Assembly: GCF_028751195.1 (NCBI RefSeq)
Contig: NZ_CP066784.1
Span: forward strand, 1,302,001 to 1,366,000
Length of the DNA stretch: 64,000 nucleotides
Direction of reading: 5' to 3'
DNA from: Alicyclobacillus sp. ALC3
GTDB lineage: Bacteria; Bacillota; Bacilli; Alicyclobacillales; Alicyclobacillaceae
The notes under the pieces are model-generated. The model was not told where the DNA came from and did no database searches. It was given only the letters and a program-made list of their open reading frames with translations. Below are positions 14,837 to 23,927 of this stretch, in pieces; the stretch's first letter is position 1; each line of letters opens with the position of its first letter. A program made the translations under genes and the position numbers.

Positions 14837-16534
14837 ATGCAATCGGAGCAGCAACAGAAACTGAAACTAGTCGTGATTGGCGGTGTGGCACTCGGCGCGG
14901 GCGTTGCTGCGAAAGCACGACGCATCAGCGAGGCAGCGGAAATCGTGGTGCTTGAACGCGGCCCGTATGTATCTTTTGCGAACTGCGGTCTCCCTTATTA
15001 CTTAGGCGGCGTGATCGAGAGCCGTGACGCTCTCTTACTTCATACACCCAAGTCACTTCGCGACAGGTTCAACCTTGATGTGCGCGTGCGGAACGAAGTC
15101 GTGAGTATCAACCGAGCCGCCCGCACGGTTCAAGTTCACGACCTAGAGCAGGATACATTCTACGACGAGCCATACGACAAACTCGTACTGGCTGCTGGCG
15201 CAACGCCAATCGTTCCGCCACTGCCCGGGCGCGAACTCCCTGGCATCTTTTCCGTGCGGGAAGTCCCGGACGTCGACCGCATGAAGTCGTGGCTCACCGA
15301 GTTGTCGGTGAAAAGAGCAGCCGTCATCGGCGGTGGTTTCATCGGACTGGAGGTGGTCGAGAACCTCACCCACCTTGGCATCGCTGTGACACTTGTCGAA
15401 AAGGCACCTCAGGTACTGCCACCGTTCGACGCAGAGATGACGGCGCCAGTGCTTGACCACCTCGAGGAACTTGGTGTTCGGGTTGTGTTGAACAACGGCA
15501 TCACTGCCTTCACCGGCAGCAGCCGGGCGGACGCAGTGCAGTTAGAAAATGGCGACCTCATCGAAGCTGACATGTTCGTCATGAGTCTCGGCGTTCGCCC
15601 TGACACCTCGCTCGCCCGCGGCGCGGGACTGACACTCGGCGTGTCTGGCGCTGTCCATGTCAATCAGGAACTGCAGACGTCCGATCCGGACATTTTCGCC
15701 GGCGGCGACATCGCCGAACTTCGCTACGACTTGACTGACGAACCTCGATGGATCGCGCTGGCGGGCGCACCGAACAAGCAGGCGCGCATCATCGCTGCAA
15801 ACGTGTTCGGTGACCAACAAAAGTTCTCCGGTGCACACGGGACGTCAATCGTACAAGTGGGCCGCGTAACGGCTGCGATGACTGGTTGGTCCGAACGCGC
15901 CGCAACTGCTGCCGGACTCGACTACCTAGTATCGTACAACACGAGCGGGCACCACGCAGGATACTATCCAGGCGCAGAGGACTTGACGATCAAACTGTTG
16001 ATGGAACGAGAAACCGGCAAGCTCCTGGGGGCACAAGTGGTTGGCGGCGCTGGCGTCGACAAACGCATTGATGTGCTCTCGGTTGCGCTCTCCGCAGGCA
16101 TGACAGTCAGTGATTTGACGAATCTCGACCTCGCCTACGCACCTCCGTTTGCGGCGGCAAAGGACCCGGTAATCATGGCTGGCATGGCAGCCGAAAACCT
16201 TGTCCACGGGCAGACCGAGGCCGCATACGATGTAACTCACGCAGGTGAGACCGCCACCGACACGACATCACACATAGCGCTGCTCGATGTCCGTCGAGGC
16301 GACGAAGTTCGCACCGGAATGCTGGATGGCGCCGTACACATTCCACTGGATGAACTTCGCGGTCGAGCAGGTGAGTTGGACCGGAACAAAGACTGGGTCG
16401 TGTACTGCAGGAGCGGGCAGCGGAGTTACTTCGGGACGCGAATCCTGAAAGGACTCGGCTTTAGGAACGTTCGCAACCTCTCTGGTGGGTATGTCGTGGC
16501 CCGCATGAGAGAACGCGTGCGCAACAATTCGTGA
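14837..16534 (+). CDS. CoA-disulfide reductase with C-terminal rhodanese domain
   Basis: 565 residues. The N-terminal ~450 residues are a CoA-disulfide reductase/NADH oxidase-type FAD enzyme: FAD-binding VVIGGVALGAGVAAKARR, redox Cys in YVSFANCGLPYYLGG, NADH-binding AAVIGGGFIGLEVVENL, FAD motif IFAGGDIAEL, and AYAPPFAAAKDP near the dimer tail. The C-terminal ~100 residues are a rhodanese domain with the active loop YCRSGQRS. Fusions of this type (CoADR-RHD) reduce CoA persulfides and polysulfides. ATG 14837 follows AAGGAG at 10 bases; the frame upstream lies across the operator. It is likely induced by persulfide or disulfide stress. Confidence 0.9.
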   Translation: MQSEQQQKLKLVVIGGVALGAGVAAKARRISEAAEIVVLERGPYVSFANCGLPYYLGGVIESRDALLLHTPKSLRDRFNLDVRVRNEVVSINRAARTVQVHDLEQDTFYDEPYDKLVLAAGATPIVPPLPGRELPGIFSVREVPDVDRMKSWLTELSVKRAAVIGGGFIGLEVVENLTHLGIAVTLVEKAPQVLPPFDAEMTAPVLDHLEELGVRVVLNNGITAFTGSSRADAVQLENGDLIEADMFVMSLGVRPDTSLARGAGLTLGVSGAVHVNQELQTSDPDIFAGGDIAELRYDLTDEPRWIALAGAPNKQARIIAANVFGDQQKFSGAHGTSIVQVGRVTAAMTGWSERAATAAGLDYLVSYNTSGHHAGYYPGAEDLTIKLLMERETGKLLGAQVVGGAGVDKRIDVLSVALSAGMTVSDLTNLDLAYAPPFAAAKDPVIMAGMAAENLVHGQTEAAYDVTHAGETATDTTSHIALLDVRRGDEVRTGMLDGAVHIPLDELRGRAGELDRNKDWVVYCRSGQRSYFGTRILKGLGFRNVRNLSGGYVVARMRERVRNNS

Positions 16535-16554
16535 GTGACATCTGTAACTCATAG

Positions 16555-17805
16555 CTAGCGTCGCCACAGGCCCGCTTCTCGGAGTGCAGCTTCGACGCGG
16601 GCCGCCTCCTCGTGAGGCTGTGGCTTTAATCCGTAGCGCTCTGCGTCATAGCTCCCCGCAAAATCGGGCACCTCCGAGAGGTGGGGCGCGAGTTCCCTTT
16701 GCACATAACTCTGCAGCGTTTCGCCGCGCGCAACTGGGTGCAACTTTGCCCTGTGGCGTAACCACCGCGCGACGACCCTGCGCATTGGTGTATGTGGCAA
16801 ACCACCTGCAGCGCGAGTTCGACGCACTAGCCGCTCTCGCTCCACGGCAATCCCCTGCACATCCGGTTGAGATTGAGCACCTGGAAAGCGCATCCGTAGA
16901 AGCACGAACACCACGAGACACAAAGCGGCACCTAATCCAATCCAGCCCCACGGCAGATGCATCCACGCTGGATGAACGACTCTCGGTGGATGCGGCGTGG
17001 GCTGAGAAGGCGTCCCCGGGGAGAGGTTGAGGCCCTTGCCGCGGGTACGAAGTGGACGAATCAAGTAGGACAAACCAAACAGCAGCAGGACCACGACGAA
17101 CCCAGCGGCAAGCGCACGCCAAGTGGTCAGAATCGCGAAGGCCGCAAGTGCAACCACTAAGGCGACGATGAATGCGAAGCGCAAACCAGGGAAAATGTCA
17201 GTGAGGATGAACACTCCGAGTACCACTGTGACCAAAGTGAGCAGGGTGACTACAGTGCGCTGGCTCTGGTGGACGACGGCGAGACTTGCCGCCAACATCT
17301 GTGCGGAGTGCATCGCCAGCAGACGCGCGACGACTGTCAGCAGACTCAACACCGTCAACCACCCATACAAACCAGACAATCCCCCCTGTGGCGTCACTAC
17401 CACCGGGTACAACCAAGCAATTGACAAGAGCCCGACGTCCCACGCCAATCGCCCGCCTTGAACCTCGCTTTCAACGACTGCCGTGATTGACCGGATTCTG
17501 CGGATTAGCGTAGGGACAAACGCAAGTCCAACCAGAAGTGCTGCAACTCCCCCCGCTTCTAGCGCAGTCAACGCGACAAGCGCGACGGTCAATCCCGCCA
17601 GAACCCCACGCCGCTGTGCAGTCGACTGGAAAGAGTCGGCAGACCCCGACCAGGCAAGGAGGCAAGCCGCCACTACCTCTCCGAGGACAACGAGGTGGAG
17701 AGAGTGCAACGAAGGGGCCAGTCCGGAAACAGCCAGAGCCAGCGAAACCATAGTTTCCGCAGCCTCGTTGGCAGCCGTGAAGGATACCCTCCAGCCGTTC
17801 CTCAT
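16555..17805 (-). CDS. DUF4129 domain membrane protein
   Basis: A 416-residue protein with many hydrophobic helices through about residue 260, a Pro-rich extracellular stretch (PGTPSQPTPHPPRVVHP), one more helix, and a cytoplasmic C-terminal DUF4129-like domain. That domain shows RRVVARWLRHRAKLHPVARG, ETLQSYVQRELAPH and SYDAERYGLKP. Such proteins accompany MoxR ATPase and DUF58 genes, often beside transglutaminase-like domains, but no transglutaminase triad is visible here. ATG 17805 has AGGAGGT upstream and overlaps the DUF58 stop (ATGA), so it is translationally coupled as the last gene of the operon. Function unknown. Confidence 0.75.
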   Translation of the reverse strand: MRNGWRVSFTAANEAAETMVSLALAVSGLAPSLHSLHLVVLGEVVAACLLAWSGSADSFQSTAQRRGVLAGLTVALVALTALEAGGVAALLVGLAFVPTLIRRIRSITAVVESEVQGGRLAWDVGLLSIAWLYPVVVTPQGGLSGLYGWLTVLSLLTVVARLLAMHSAQMLAASLAVVHQSQRTVVTLLTLVTVVLGVFILTDIFPGLRFAFIVALVVALAAFAILTTWRALAAGFVVVLLLFGLSYLIRPLRTRGKGLNLSPGTPSQPTPHPPRVVHPAWMHLPWGWIGLGAALCLVVFVLLRMRFPGAQSQPDVQGIAVERERLVRRTRAAGGLPHTPMRRVVARWLRHRAKLHPVARGETLQSYVQRELAPHLSEVPDFAGSYDAERYGLKPQPHEEAARVEAALREAGLWRR

Positions 17806-18893
17806 GATGGTGACACCTCCTGGGTTACTGAATCCGTGCTTTGCGGGTCGACCCACAGTGTCTCGACCGCATACCCTAGCCCTCGCATCTTCTGCAGTTG
17901 CGACCGCGCCCCCGCATCGAGATACCCTGTCACAACGATGACGCGCGCAGGGCTCGCGACTTGACGCACCACTCTGTCGAGGACCGTTGTCAGCGGGTAT
18001 GCTGGACTGCTGGACAGGCTGCCTAACACGTGCCCCATTTGCTGCTGAGCGCGCGGTGTCCACACTCCTGCAGCTTTGAAAACCGAATCTGCGCTGGATT
18101 TACGCCGTTCATTGGCCCAGAACGCGTCGGTGTACAGTTGAAACTGGACGCCGCGCCTCGACAACTGCTCCATGAGCGCATACGTCTGTTCATATACTGC
18201 GTCCGCCAGTGACACGCGTCCCTCCCACGGCACGTCCGACACGTGCACACTAGCGACCAACACCACCTCGTGGTTGAGCGAAAGAGCCCGTTCAAGCACA
18301 GTCAGTTCCCCTCGCCTAGCCGTGACCATCCACGCAACATCGCGAATCGAATCCCCACGCGCATAGGGTCGAAGGTCCACCCAATCGAGTGAAGTCGGCG
18401 CGAGTTTGCGGGTGGAGGCAATCGTCCCAAGTCGATCCAACCGAACGTCCGCAGTTCGTTCACTTGTGCGTCGCGGATGCACGGTAACGGTCAGGAACAA
18501 CGACACCTTAACCGTATACCGAAACATCGTGAAACCGTCGGAGGCACGTACGGACAGGCTCTGAAGGTGGTGGCGACCACGGCTGACTCCTGTGATTGGC
18601 AGACGCAGTTTGACAACCTCATGCGGCCCGAGCGCAAGGGTGTAGGACGCGTCTCCGTCGGTAGCGCCAGTGGAAAACAACCCGTCCGGCATTTCCATTT
18701 CGCAAATGACCCAAGGACACGGCAAGGAAGTGGGATTCGTCAGCGTCACCACCGCTTCTGTCTGTCCCTCAAACTCTACTGAAGCGCGGGTCAGCGCGGC
18801 TTCCACTGTCAATTTAGGCGCAACGAAGCGTTTCACCATCTGACTCCACACCAGTAAGCCCACAAGCAATGCCGGAACAGCGAGGGCGATCAC
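17802..18893 (-). CDS. DUF58 domain protein
   Basis: A 363-residue protein with an N-terminal membrane helix, a beta-rich middle part and the DUF58 core. The diagnostic segment is LDWVDLRPYARGDSIRDVAWMVTARRGELTVLE, near residues 165-200, followed by a von Willebrand A-like fold (VVLVASVHVSD, RVIVVTGYLDAG). DUF58 proteins are encoded with MoxR ATPases and are thought to act with them as a chaperone-like pair. The GTG start overlaps the moxR stop (GTGA), and its own stop overlaps the next start, so the three genes are tightly coupled. Confidence 0.88.
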   Translation of the reverse strand: MIALAVPALLVGLLVWSQMVKRFVAPKLTVEAALTRASVEFEGQTEAVVTLTNPTSLPCPWVICEMEMPDGLFSTGATDGDASYTLALGPHEVVKLRLPITGVSRGRHHLQSLSVRASDGFTMFRYTVKVSLFLTVTVHPRRTSERTADVRLDRLGTIASTRKLAPTSLDWVDLRPYARGDSIRDVAWMVTARRGELTVLERALSLNHEVVLVASVHVSDVPWEGRVSLADAVYEQTYALMEQLSRRGVQFQLYTDAFWANERRKSSADSVFKAAGVWTPRAQQQMGHVLGSLSSSPAYPLTTVLDRVVRQVASPARVIVVTGYLDAGARSQLQKMRGLGYAVETLWVDPQSTDSVTQEVSPS

Positions 18894-19918
18894 CGTGACA
18901 CATCCTCAATTGGAACGTTTACAGTGGCAAGGAGACTCTTCACAAAAGTGTCAGGGTCCAAGGTGGACGTTGCCGGGTCCAGTAAAACGAGGCGGTGAAA
19001 GAGAACATTTGTGGCAATTCGCTGCACGTCATCCGGTGTAACAAAGTCTCGATCATTCAAGACCGCAACCGCACGGGCAGCGTTTGCCAGCATGATCATC
19101 GCCCGCGGGCTCGCCCCGACCTGCACATCCGCGTGCGTGCGCGTGGCCCGAACAAGGTCAGAAATGTACCCGAGCAGGTCATCAGTCACGTGCACGCTCC
19201 GAACGGCTGCCTGAAGCACTGCTTGGTCTGCAAGTGCGTGATCTCCGTCAAGACGTTCGTCCGCTGCCCCGGTGGTTCCTTCTTCGGTCGCTTGGAGCTT
19301 GCGTTCCGTCCGTCCGCCGTGCAAGTCCAAGTGCAGCGACAGCATTGAAACGTCGTCGCTGGAACTTGGGTAGCCAAGCGCCGTCTTTAACAAGAAACGG
19401 TCAAGCTGTGCCTCAGGCAAGGGGAAAACACCTTGGGATTCAATCGGGTTCTGCGTCGCAATCACCAAAAACGGCTGTGGCAGCGGGTGGGACTCTCCGT
19501 CAATCGTGACCTGCCCTTCCGCCATCGCTTCGAGCAGGGCCGACTGAGTGCGCGGCAGCGCGCGGTTGATTTCATCGACTAACAGCAGGTTTGTAAAAAT
19601 GGGGCCCTTGCGCAGCACAAACTCTGTGTTCTTAGGGTCAAACACGAGACCGCCGACGATGTCCGCCGGCAACAGGTCAGGCGTGCATTGAATGCGTCGA
19701 AAGGACAGGCCGAGTGCCTCAGCAAACGACTTGGCAAGGGCGGTCTTCCCGACGCCAGGGACGTCTTCAAGGAGGATATGCCCGCGTGCCATTAGAGCGA
19801 TGAGGAGGTCATCCGTGGCTCGCTGGAGCCCGAACAGCTGTGTGCCGACAGACCGTTTCAAACGTCCGATGACTTCTTGTGCGGACGAAATAACGCTTGT
19901 TGTGATCGATTGCGCCAT
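18890..19918 (-). CDS. MoxR-type AAA ATPase
   Basis: A 342-residue AAA+ ATPase of the MoxR family (AAA_3). It has Walker A LLEDVPGVGKTALAKSFA, Walker B NLLLVDEINRALPRTQSALLEAMAEGQV, the sensor region FLVIATQNPIESQGVFPLPEAQLDRFLLK, and the C-terminal lid domain with SPRAMIMLANAARAVA. MoxR ATPases remodel partner proteins, usually the neighbouring DUF58 (VWA-like) product. AAGAGGGG lies 10 bases before the ATG. It starts 24 bases after the EAL gene, so an EAL-moxR-DUF58-DUF4129 operon is likely. Confidence 0.94.
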   Translation of the reverse strand: MAQSITTSVISSAQEVIGRLKRSVGTQLFGLQRATDDLLIALMARGHILLEDVPGVGKTALAKSFAEALGLSFRRIQCTPDLLPADIVGGLVFDPKNTEFVLRKGPIFTNLLLVDEINRALPRTQSALLEAMAEGQVTIDGESHPLPQPFLVIATQNPIESQGVFPLPEAQLDRFLLKTALGYPSSSDDVSMLSLHLDLHGGRTERKLQATEEGTTGAADERLDGDHALADQAVLQAAVRSVHVTDDLLGYISDLVRATRTHADVQVGASPRAMIMLANAARAVAVLNDRDFVTPDDVQRIATNVLFHRLVLLDPATSTLDPDTFVKSLLATVNVPIEDVSR

Positions 19919-19942
19919 TGTATTTTGTCCCCTCTTCCCAGC

Positions 19943-21052
19943 TCAGACTGTCGTTGGCCTACTGGCAGCTTCGATCCGCTCCGTAGGCACATCGGGTGCC
20001 TCCCACCCCGGGCGACCGTACCAGAAGCCCTGTTGCCAGCGGTAGCCGATTTGCCAAAGCGTGCGCGCCTCGGCTTCTGTCTCGATACCTTCGGCCAACA
20101 TCGTCGAGCCGACAGCTGTCCCCTGTTCATAAATGTACGCGGCGATGTCCTGTTTTCTCGTGTCCGCGTCAATCCCACTGACGTACTTGCGATCCAGTTT
20201 GACAATGTCCGGTTCGAGCGCCTTCAGCATGTCAACGTCGTTAAAACCTTCGCCAAAGTCATCCAGAGCGCAGCGAAACCCGGTACTGCGGTAAAACGCA
20301 AGGATCCGTTGTAGGTGCCTGAGGTCCTCGACTCTATCCGTCTCCACAACTTCGAACACAATGCGTCTGCGGTCAATCCCGACCCGTTCGACAGCCGAAA
20401 GCGTAGTCGCAAGACAGTGTTCAGGAACGTAGATTGACGTGGGGATAAAGTTGACAAACACGAGTTGGCCCGGGGGGAGTGCGGCGCCTTCCTCAATCGC
20501 GGCAATTCGACAAGCTCTGTCGAGACGAAACAGCTGATTCTGCTCACGAGCCCCGCGGTATAAATCAAGTGGCGAGATCAGGCGGCCATCCGTATCGAAA
20601 CCCCGTACCAGCATCTCTTGTCCAATCACACGCTCCACGCTCACGTCAACAATCGGTTGCTTCATCATGCGGATCCGATGATCACGAATGATCCCTTCAA
20701 CAAACAGGTTCGGAACTGACGAGCTGAAGGTTTGCCACGAAACCTCGTCCTCGCCCTCTACGCGACCGTCCGGTAGCCGATTTGCCCACCTCAATTTCCA
20801 CTTTGCCACGTCATGATGCTCCTCCCAGTACGGGAGAGAGTCATAGGCTAAGTGAAGTTCAAACCACGTATGTAATTCAGCAGTCGTCTGCCAGCGCAAT
20901 CGGAAGTCTCTGGGCATGGCGTTTTGAATCTGCTCTTGTACATCTCTGTCCGGAAACGCGACCAGGATACCCTGTCCCCCTTGACCACACGCCCGACACT
21001 GTGACACATCCACCAAAACGCCCTCCCCTCCATTGTTCTGAATCCCAGTCAC
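19943..21052 (-). CDS. EAL domain protein (c-di-GMP phosphodiesterase-like)
   Basis: A 369-residue protein. The N-terminal part contains a CRACG pair of cysteines and no recognised sensor fold; the EAL domain covers about 130-360. The signature EAL reads EML (GQEMLVRGF). The other catalytic positions appear kept: Asn in FVNFIPTS, Glu in FEVVETDRV, Asp pair in ALDDFGEG, Lys in VKLDRKYV, Glu in AEGIET and the final YRWQQGFWYGRP. It is probably an active phosphodiesterase for cyclic di-GMP. GTG start at 21052. It is first in the run that continues into moxR, an unusual partnership. Confidence 0.88.
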   Translation of the reverse strand: MTGIQNNGGEGVLVDVSQCRACGQGGQGILVAFPDRDVQEQIQNAMPRDFRLRWQTTAELHTWFELHLAYDSLPYWEEHHDVAKWKLRWANRLPDGRVEGEDEVSWQTFSSSVPNLFVEGIIRDHRIRMMKQPIVDVSVERVIGQEMLVRGFDTDGRLISPLDLYRGAREQNQLFRLDRACRIAAIEEGAALPPGQLVFVNFIPTSIYVPEHCLATTLSAVERVGIDRRRIVFEVVETDRVEDLRHLQRILAFYRSTGFRCALDDFGEGFNDVDMLKALEPDIVKLDRKYVSGIDADTRKQDIAAYIYEQGTAVGSTMLAEGIETEAEARTLWQIGYRWQQGFWYGRPGWEAPDVPTERIEAASRPTTV

Positions 21053-21252
21053 CGTGCCAAGTGATTATCAACAACCTTTGCAACTGTCTGTCGATAACTA
21101 CTAGAACACATTGTACTGTATTCTCCCAGCTTTGGGATGAAGGGTTTCTGATATCGCCAAACTACCGTGTTTTTGCTGCCTCGGCGTCGAGCAGCGGGCC
21201 CACTAACGGTAAATTGACGGAACAGGTGCAAAATTCAGAGGAAGGCTTTGGC

Positions 21253-21597
21253 CTACTTCACGACCAGCGCGACGCCAAACATAATCACCACGACACCTGC
21301 CCAACGCCAGGCCGAAACGTGCTCGTGAAACACGAAAATCGCGATCACTACAGTCGCTACGTACGCCAAGCTCTGGAGTGGGTACAGCAGACTAATGGGC
21401 ATCTTCGACAACAGGTAAATCCAGACCACCGTCGCGAACGCGTAGAGGACAATGCCGGAGAAAATCCAGGGTGAAAGGAGTGCCAAAAATGCACTGGAAA
21501 TGCTGTGCAGCGACAACTTGGCGACGCCATGTTTCCAAAGCGTCTGCCCCGCCACAAGGAGGACAATGTTGAGTGCGATCAGCAGGTAATTAAGCAC
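21253..21597 (-). CDS. Small four-helix DMT/SMR-type transporter
   Basis: A 114-residue protein with four membrane helices, an EamA/SMR-like half transporter. The segments VVWIYLLSKMPISLLYPLQSLAYV and the end GVVVIMFGVALVVK are typical. Homologues next to GT2 polyprenyl-phosphate sugar transferases (ArnE/ArnF type) are thought to flip lipid-linked sugars rather than export drugs. Here it starts 4 bases after the GT2 gene end, supporting that role. It is last in a three-gene run. Confidence 0.8.
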   Translation of the reverse strand: MLNYLLIALNIVLLVAGQTLWKHGVAKLSLHSISSAFLALLSPWIFSGIVLYAFATVVWIYLLSKMPISLLYPLQSLAYVATVVIAIFVFHEHVSAWRWAGVVVIMFGVALVVK

Positions 21598-21601
21598 GTG
21601 G

Positions 21602-22618
21602 TCACCTCTCCTGAGTTAGCCGCAGCTCGAACATGTCGCGGTGTTGCTTCACGATAGTGTCGAGAATGAACCCACTGGTCAGCGCGTTGGTAGACAGGAG
21701 CACCAGACCGACTGCGAGAATTGCGGAAGGGATTTTATGGATTTTTTGAGTCATCAGAAACTCGCTCACAACTGGGATTCCGACTGCGAGTCCTGCCAGC
21801 AGGAAAACCAACGCTACGATACCGAAGAAGGAAAGTGGTTTGTAGTCCTTGAAAATCCAAAAAACCGTCTTTAAGACTCGAAATCCGTCCGAAACCGTGT
21901 TCAGCTTGGACACGCTACCTTCAGGTCTGTCGCGATAATCAATCGGTACTTCACGGATCGAAAAACGCTTGTCGAGCGCGTGTAGTGTCATCTCCGTCTC
22001 AATTTCAAAGCCTTCACTCAGAACCGGCATGTTCTTTACAAAACGACGGCTGAAAGCCCGGTATCCGGACATGATGTCCCGCAACTTAGCCCGGAACAGC
22101 CGGTTGATCAGGCCGCGCACCAAGCGATTGCCGGCATCATGCATCGGGCGTTTGTTTTCCTCAAAGTAAGATCCGTTTGACAGCCGGTCTCCAATCGCCA
22201 TGTCCACGCCTGACTCGACGGCCTGAATCAGTTCGTGCACGAACTCCGCAGGATAGGTGTCGTCGCCGTCAACCATAACGTAGATATCGGCGTCAATGTC
22301 TCGAAACATCGAGCGGATCACGTTGCCTTTGCCCTGCCGATACTCCTTGCGCACGACAGCCCCGGCATCGGCCGCAATTTGAGCCGTGCGGTCCTGCGAG
22401 TTGTTGTCGTAGACAAAGACCGCGGCCTCTGGCAGCTCACTCTGAAAGTCTCGCACGACCTTCGCGATGGTCGCTTCTTCGTTATAACAGGGAACGAGAA
22501 CGGCAATATGAGGGCGCGCTGTATCACGGACTGTGTAGTCGCGCACCGCCGCTGTCGTCCGGTTCGGTGCCTCCATCACGAGCTTGTCTCCTCCGTTCAT
22601 ACCTAATGTCCTGCTCAC
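21602..22618 (-). CDS. GT2 family glycosyltransferase (polyprenyl-phosphate sugar synthase type)
   Basis: A 338-residue protein. It has a GT-A catalytic domain (IAVLVPCYNEEATIAKVV, YDNNSQDRTAQIA, YVMVDGDDTYPAEF with the metal-binding DxD-like DGDDT, and IMSGYRAFSRRFVK) and a C-terminal pair of membrane helices (about 270-325). This is the layout of dolichyl/undecaprenyl-phosphate mannosyl- or glucosyltransferases, which load a sugar onto a lipid carrier on the cytoplasmic face. The first 4 bases overlap the end of the upstream membrane GT gene, and the small transporter follows. Confidence 0.9.
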   Translation of the reverse strand: MSRTLGMNGGDKLVMEAPNRTTAAVRDYTVRDTARPHIAVLVPCYNEEATIAKVVRDFQSELPEAAVFVYDNNSQDRTAQIAADAGAVVRKEYRQGKGNVIRSMFRDIDADIYVMVDGDDTYPAEFVHELIQAVESGVDMAIGDRLSNGSYFEENKRPMHDAGNRLVRGLINRLFRAKLRDIMSGYRAFSRRFVKNMPVLSEGFEIETEMTLHALDKRFSIREVPIDYRDRPEGSVSKLNTVSDGFRVLKTVFWIFKDYKPLSFFGIVALVFLLAGLAVGIPVVSEFLMTQKIHKIPSAILAVGLVLLSTNALTSGFILDTIVKQHRDMFELRLTQER

Positions 22619-23856
22619 GTGCGCCGGCGGCGGCGAAGAATACCGTCAATCAGCCACTGGAGAACCACGCCAATACCAATGAAAAGGAACGGCATCATGG
22701 GGAACGCGTAGCGCGGCAACGGCAAAAACGGCAACTGCGTCACAAGCAAATACAGTGTCAGCCACGGCACCAGACGCAGCCCTTTGCGCCAGAACAGCAT
22801 CAACACGCCGATGCTGCCGATCACGACCAACACGGGCTGTGCGTACACGACGAGCGGACTTGCGACCAACCACGGTTTCCCGAACAAAAGACCTAATTTG
22901 TCGAGCGTATACCATTTCAGTTCAGCGAGCGGGTGCGTCGCAAACCCGTGCTCAGCCATGTGAATCGCCAACTTCTCCTGCTGCGCAGGCGTCAAGCCAC
23001 GGCCAAGGGTCGGGTTATGTGCAAAGTTCGGGTCCGCACCGAACATGAGCGGGTTGCCTGCGTCTGTATCGGTGAGCAGGATGCGGTGCAACGCTACATA
23101 GTTTCGGACCCACCACGGTACAAGTGGGATTAAATAACCGACGACGTGCACGACGAAGCTGATGAAGTTGCGGGTGAACGCAGCAGCAACGCGATCAGCT
23201 TTCGACTTGAAGACACCGATCAGCAGTGCGATTGCGCCTGCCGCCACCAGCGGAAACACGGTTGGGCGCACGAGCCCTGCCAAGCCCAGCACAAGTCCGG
23301 CGACGAACCACCAAGTGCGTTTCTGCTTCTCCATCGCGATCAGGAAGACCCAAACAAAGCCGACGAGCAAAGGCACGAATACCGGTTCGGTCAGGATTTG
23401 CCCATAGGCTCCGTGCGTGGTTGGGTAAAGAATCCACAGCAGTCCGACAATCGCCGCATAGACGCGGTTGAGTGCGCGCCTGCTAATCCAGTACAGGGTG
23501 CTCGCCGTGAACGCCATCAGCAATAGCTGCACGACAAAAGCTAAGTGCATACCAGCGTTTGGACTTTTTGAGAGATGGCCCGCAATCCAGTAGCACACCA
23601 CTAAAAACAATGGGTATCCCGGCGTCACTTGCGCGTCCGGTCCGTATCCCCAATACGTGTAGAAGTGTTTAGTCAGCATGGTGCGCGCGGACAAGTTGTA
23701 ATGCACAGAATCCCCGTACAGTTGGAAAACCACCGAGTTCGGCCAGACGTGAAAAAAGTAGAGAACGCCGAAAATGCCAAGAATTAAGCCGACGAGCGTG
23801 TCCCAAGAGACTCCGTTCGCGACTCCGTCACGTTTCGACAACCTGGGCCCCTCCAT
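22615..23856 (-). CDS. GT39/GT-C-like membrane glycosyltransferase
   Basis: A 413-residue protein with about ten membrane helices. Its first extracellular loop carries YGDSVHYNLSARTML, and DAQVTPGYPLFLVVCYWIAGH follows. The acidic residue in this loop and the TPGYPLFL motif are typical of GT39/ArnT-like enzymes that transfer sugars from polyprenyl-phosphate donors on the outer face. Together with the GT2 enzyme and the small flippase-like protein it makes a complete load-flip-transfer set. The acceptor is unknown. ATG 23856 is within 71 bases of the DUF2339 gene stop upstream. Confidence 0.85.
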   Translation of the reverse strand: MEGPRLSKRDGVANGVSWDTLVGLILGIFGVLYFFHVWPNSVVFQLYGDSVHYNLSARTMLTKHFYTYWGYGPDAQVTPGYPLFLVVCYWIAGHLSKSPNAGMHLAFVVQLLLMAFTASTLYWISRRALNRVYAAIVGLLWILYPTTHGAYGQILTEPVFVPLLVGFVWVFLIAMEKQKRTWWFVAGLVLGLAGLVRPTVFPLVAAGAIALLIGVFKSKADRVAAAFTRNFISFVVHVVGYLIPLVPWWVRNYVALHRILLTDTDAGNPLMFGADPNFAHNPTLGRGLTPAQQEKLAIHMAEHGFATHPLAELKWYTLDKLGLLFGKPWLVASPLVVYAQPVLVVIGSIGVLMLFWRKGLRLVPWLTLYLLVTQLPFLPLPRYAFPMMPFLFIGIGVVLQWLIDGILRRRRRT

Positions 23857-23927
23857 CGCGCTTTGTGTTGGTTACTCCCCGTTTATCCTAGCGTACATCG
23901 AGGGTACAAGCAATTCCGTAGACCCCC

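Noticed and set aside
17806-18063. Upstream extension of the DUF4129 gene
   Set aside because: It overlaps the DUF58 gene; AGGAGGT and the ATGA overlap place the start at 17805.
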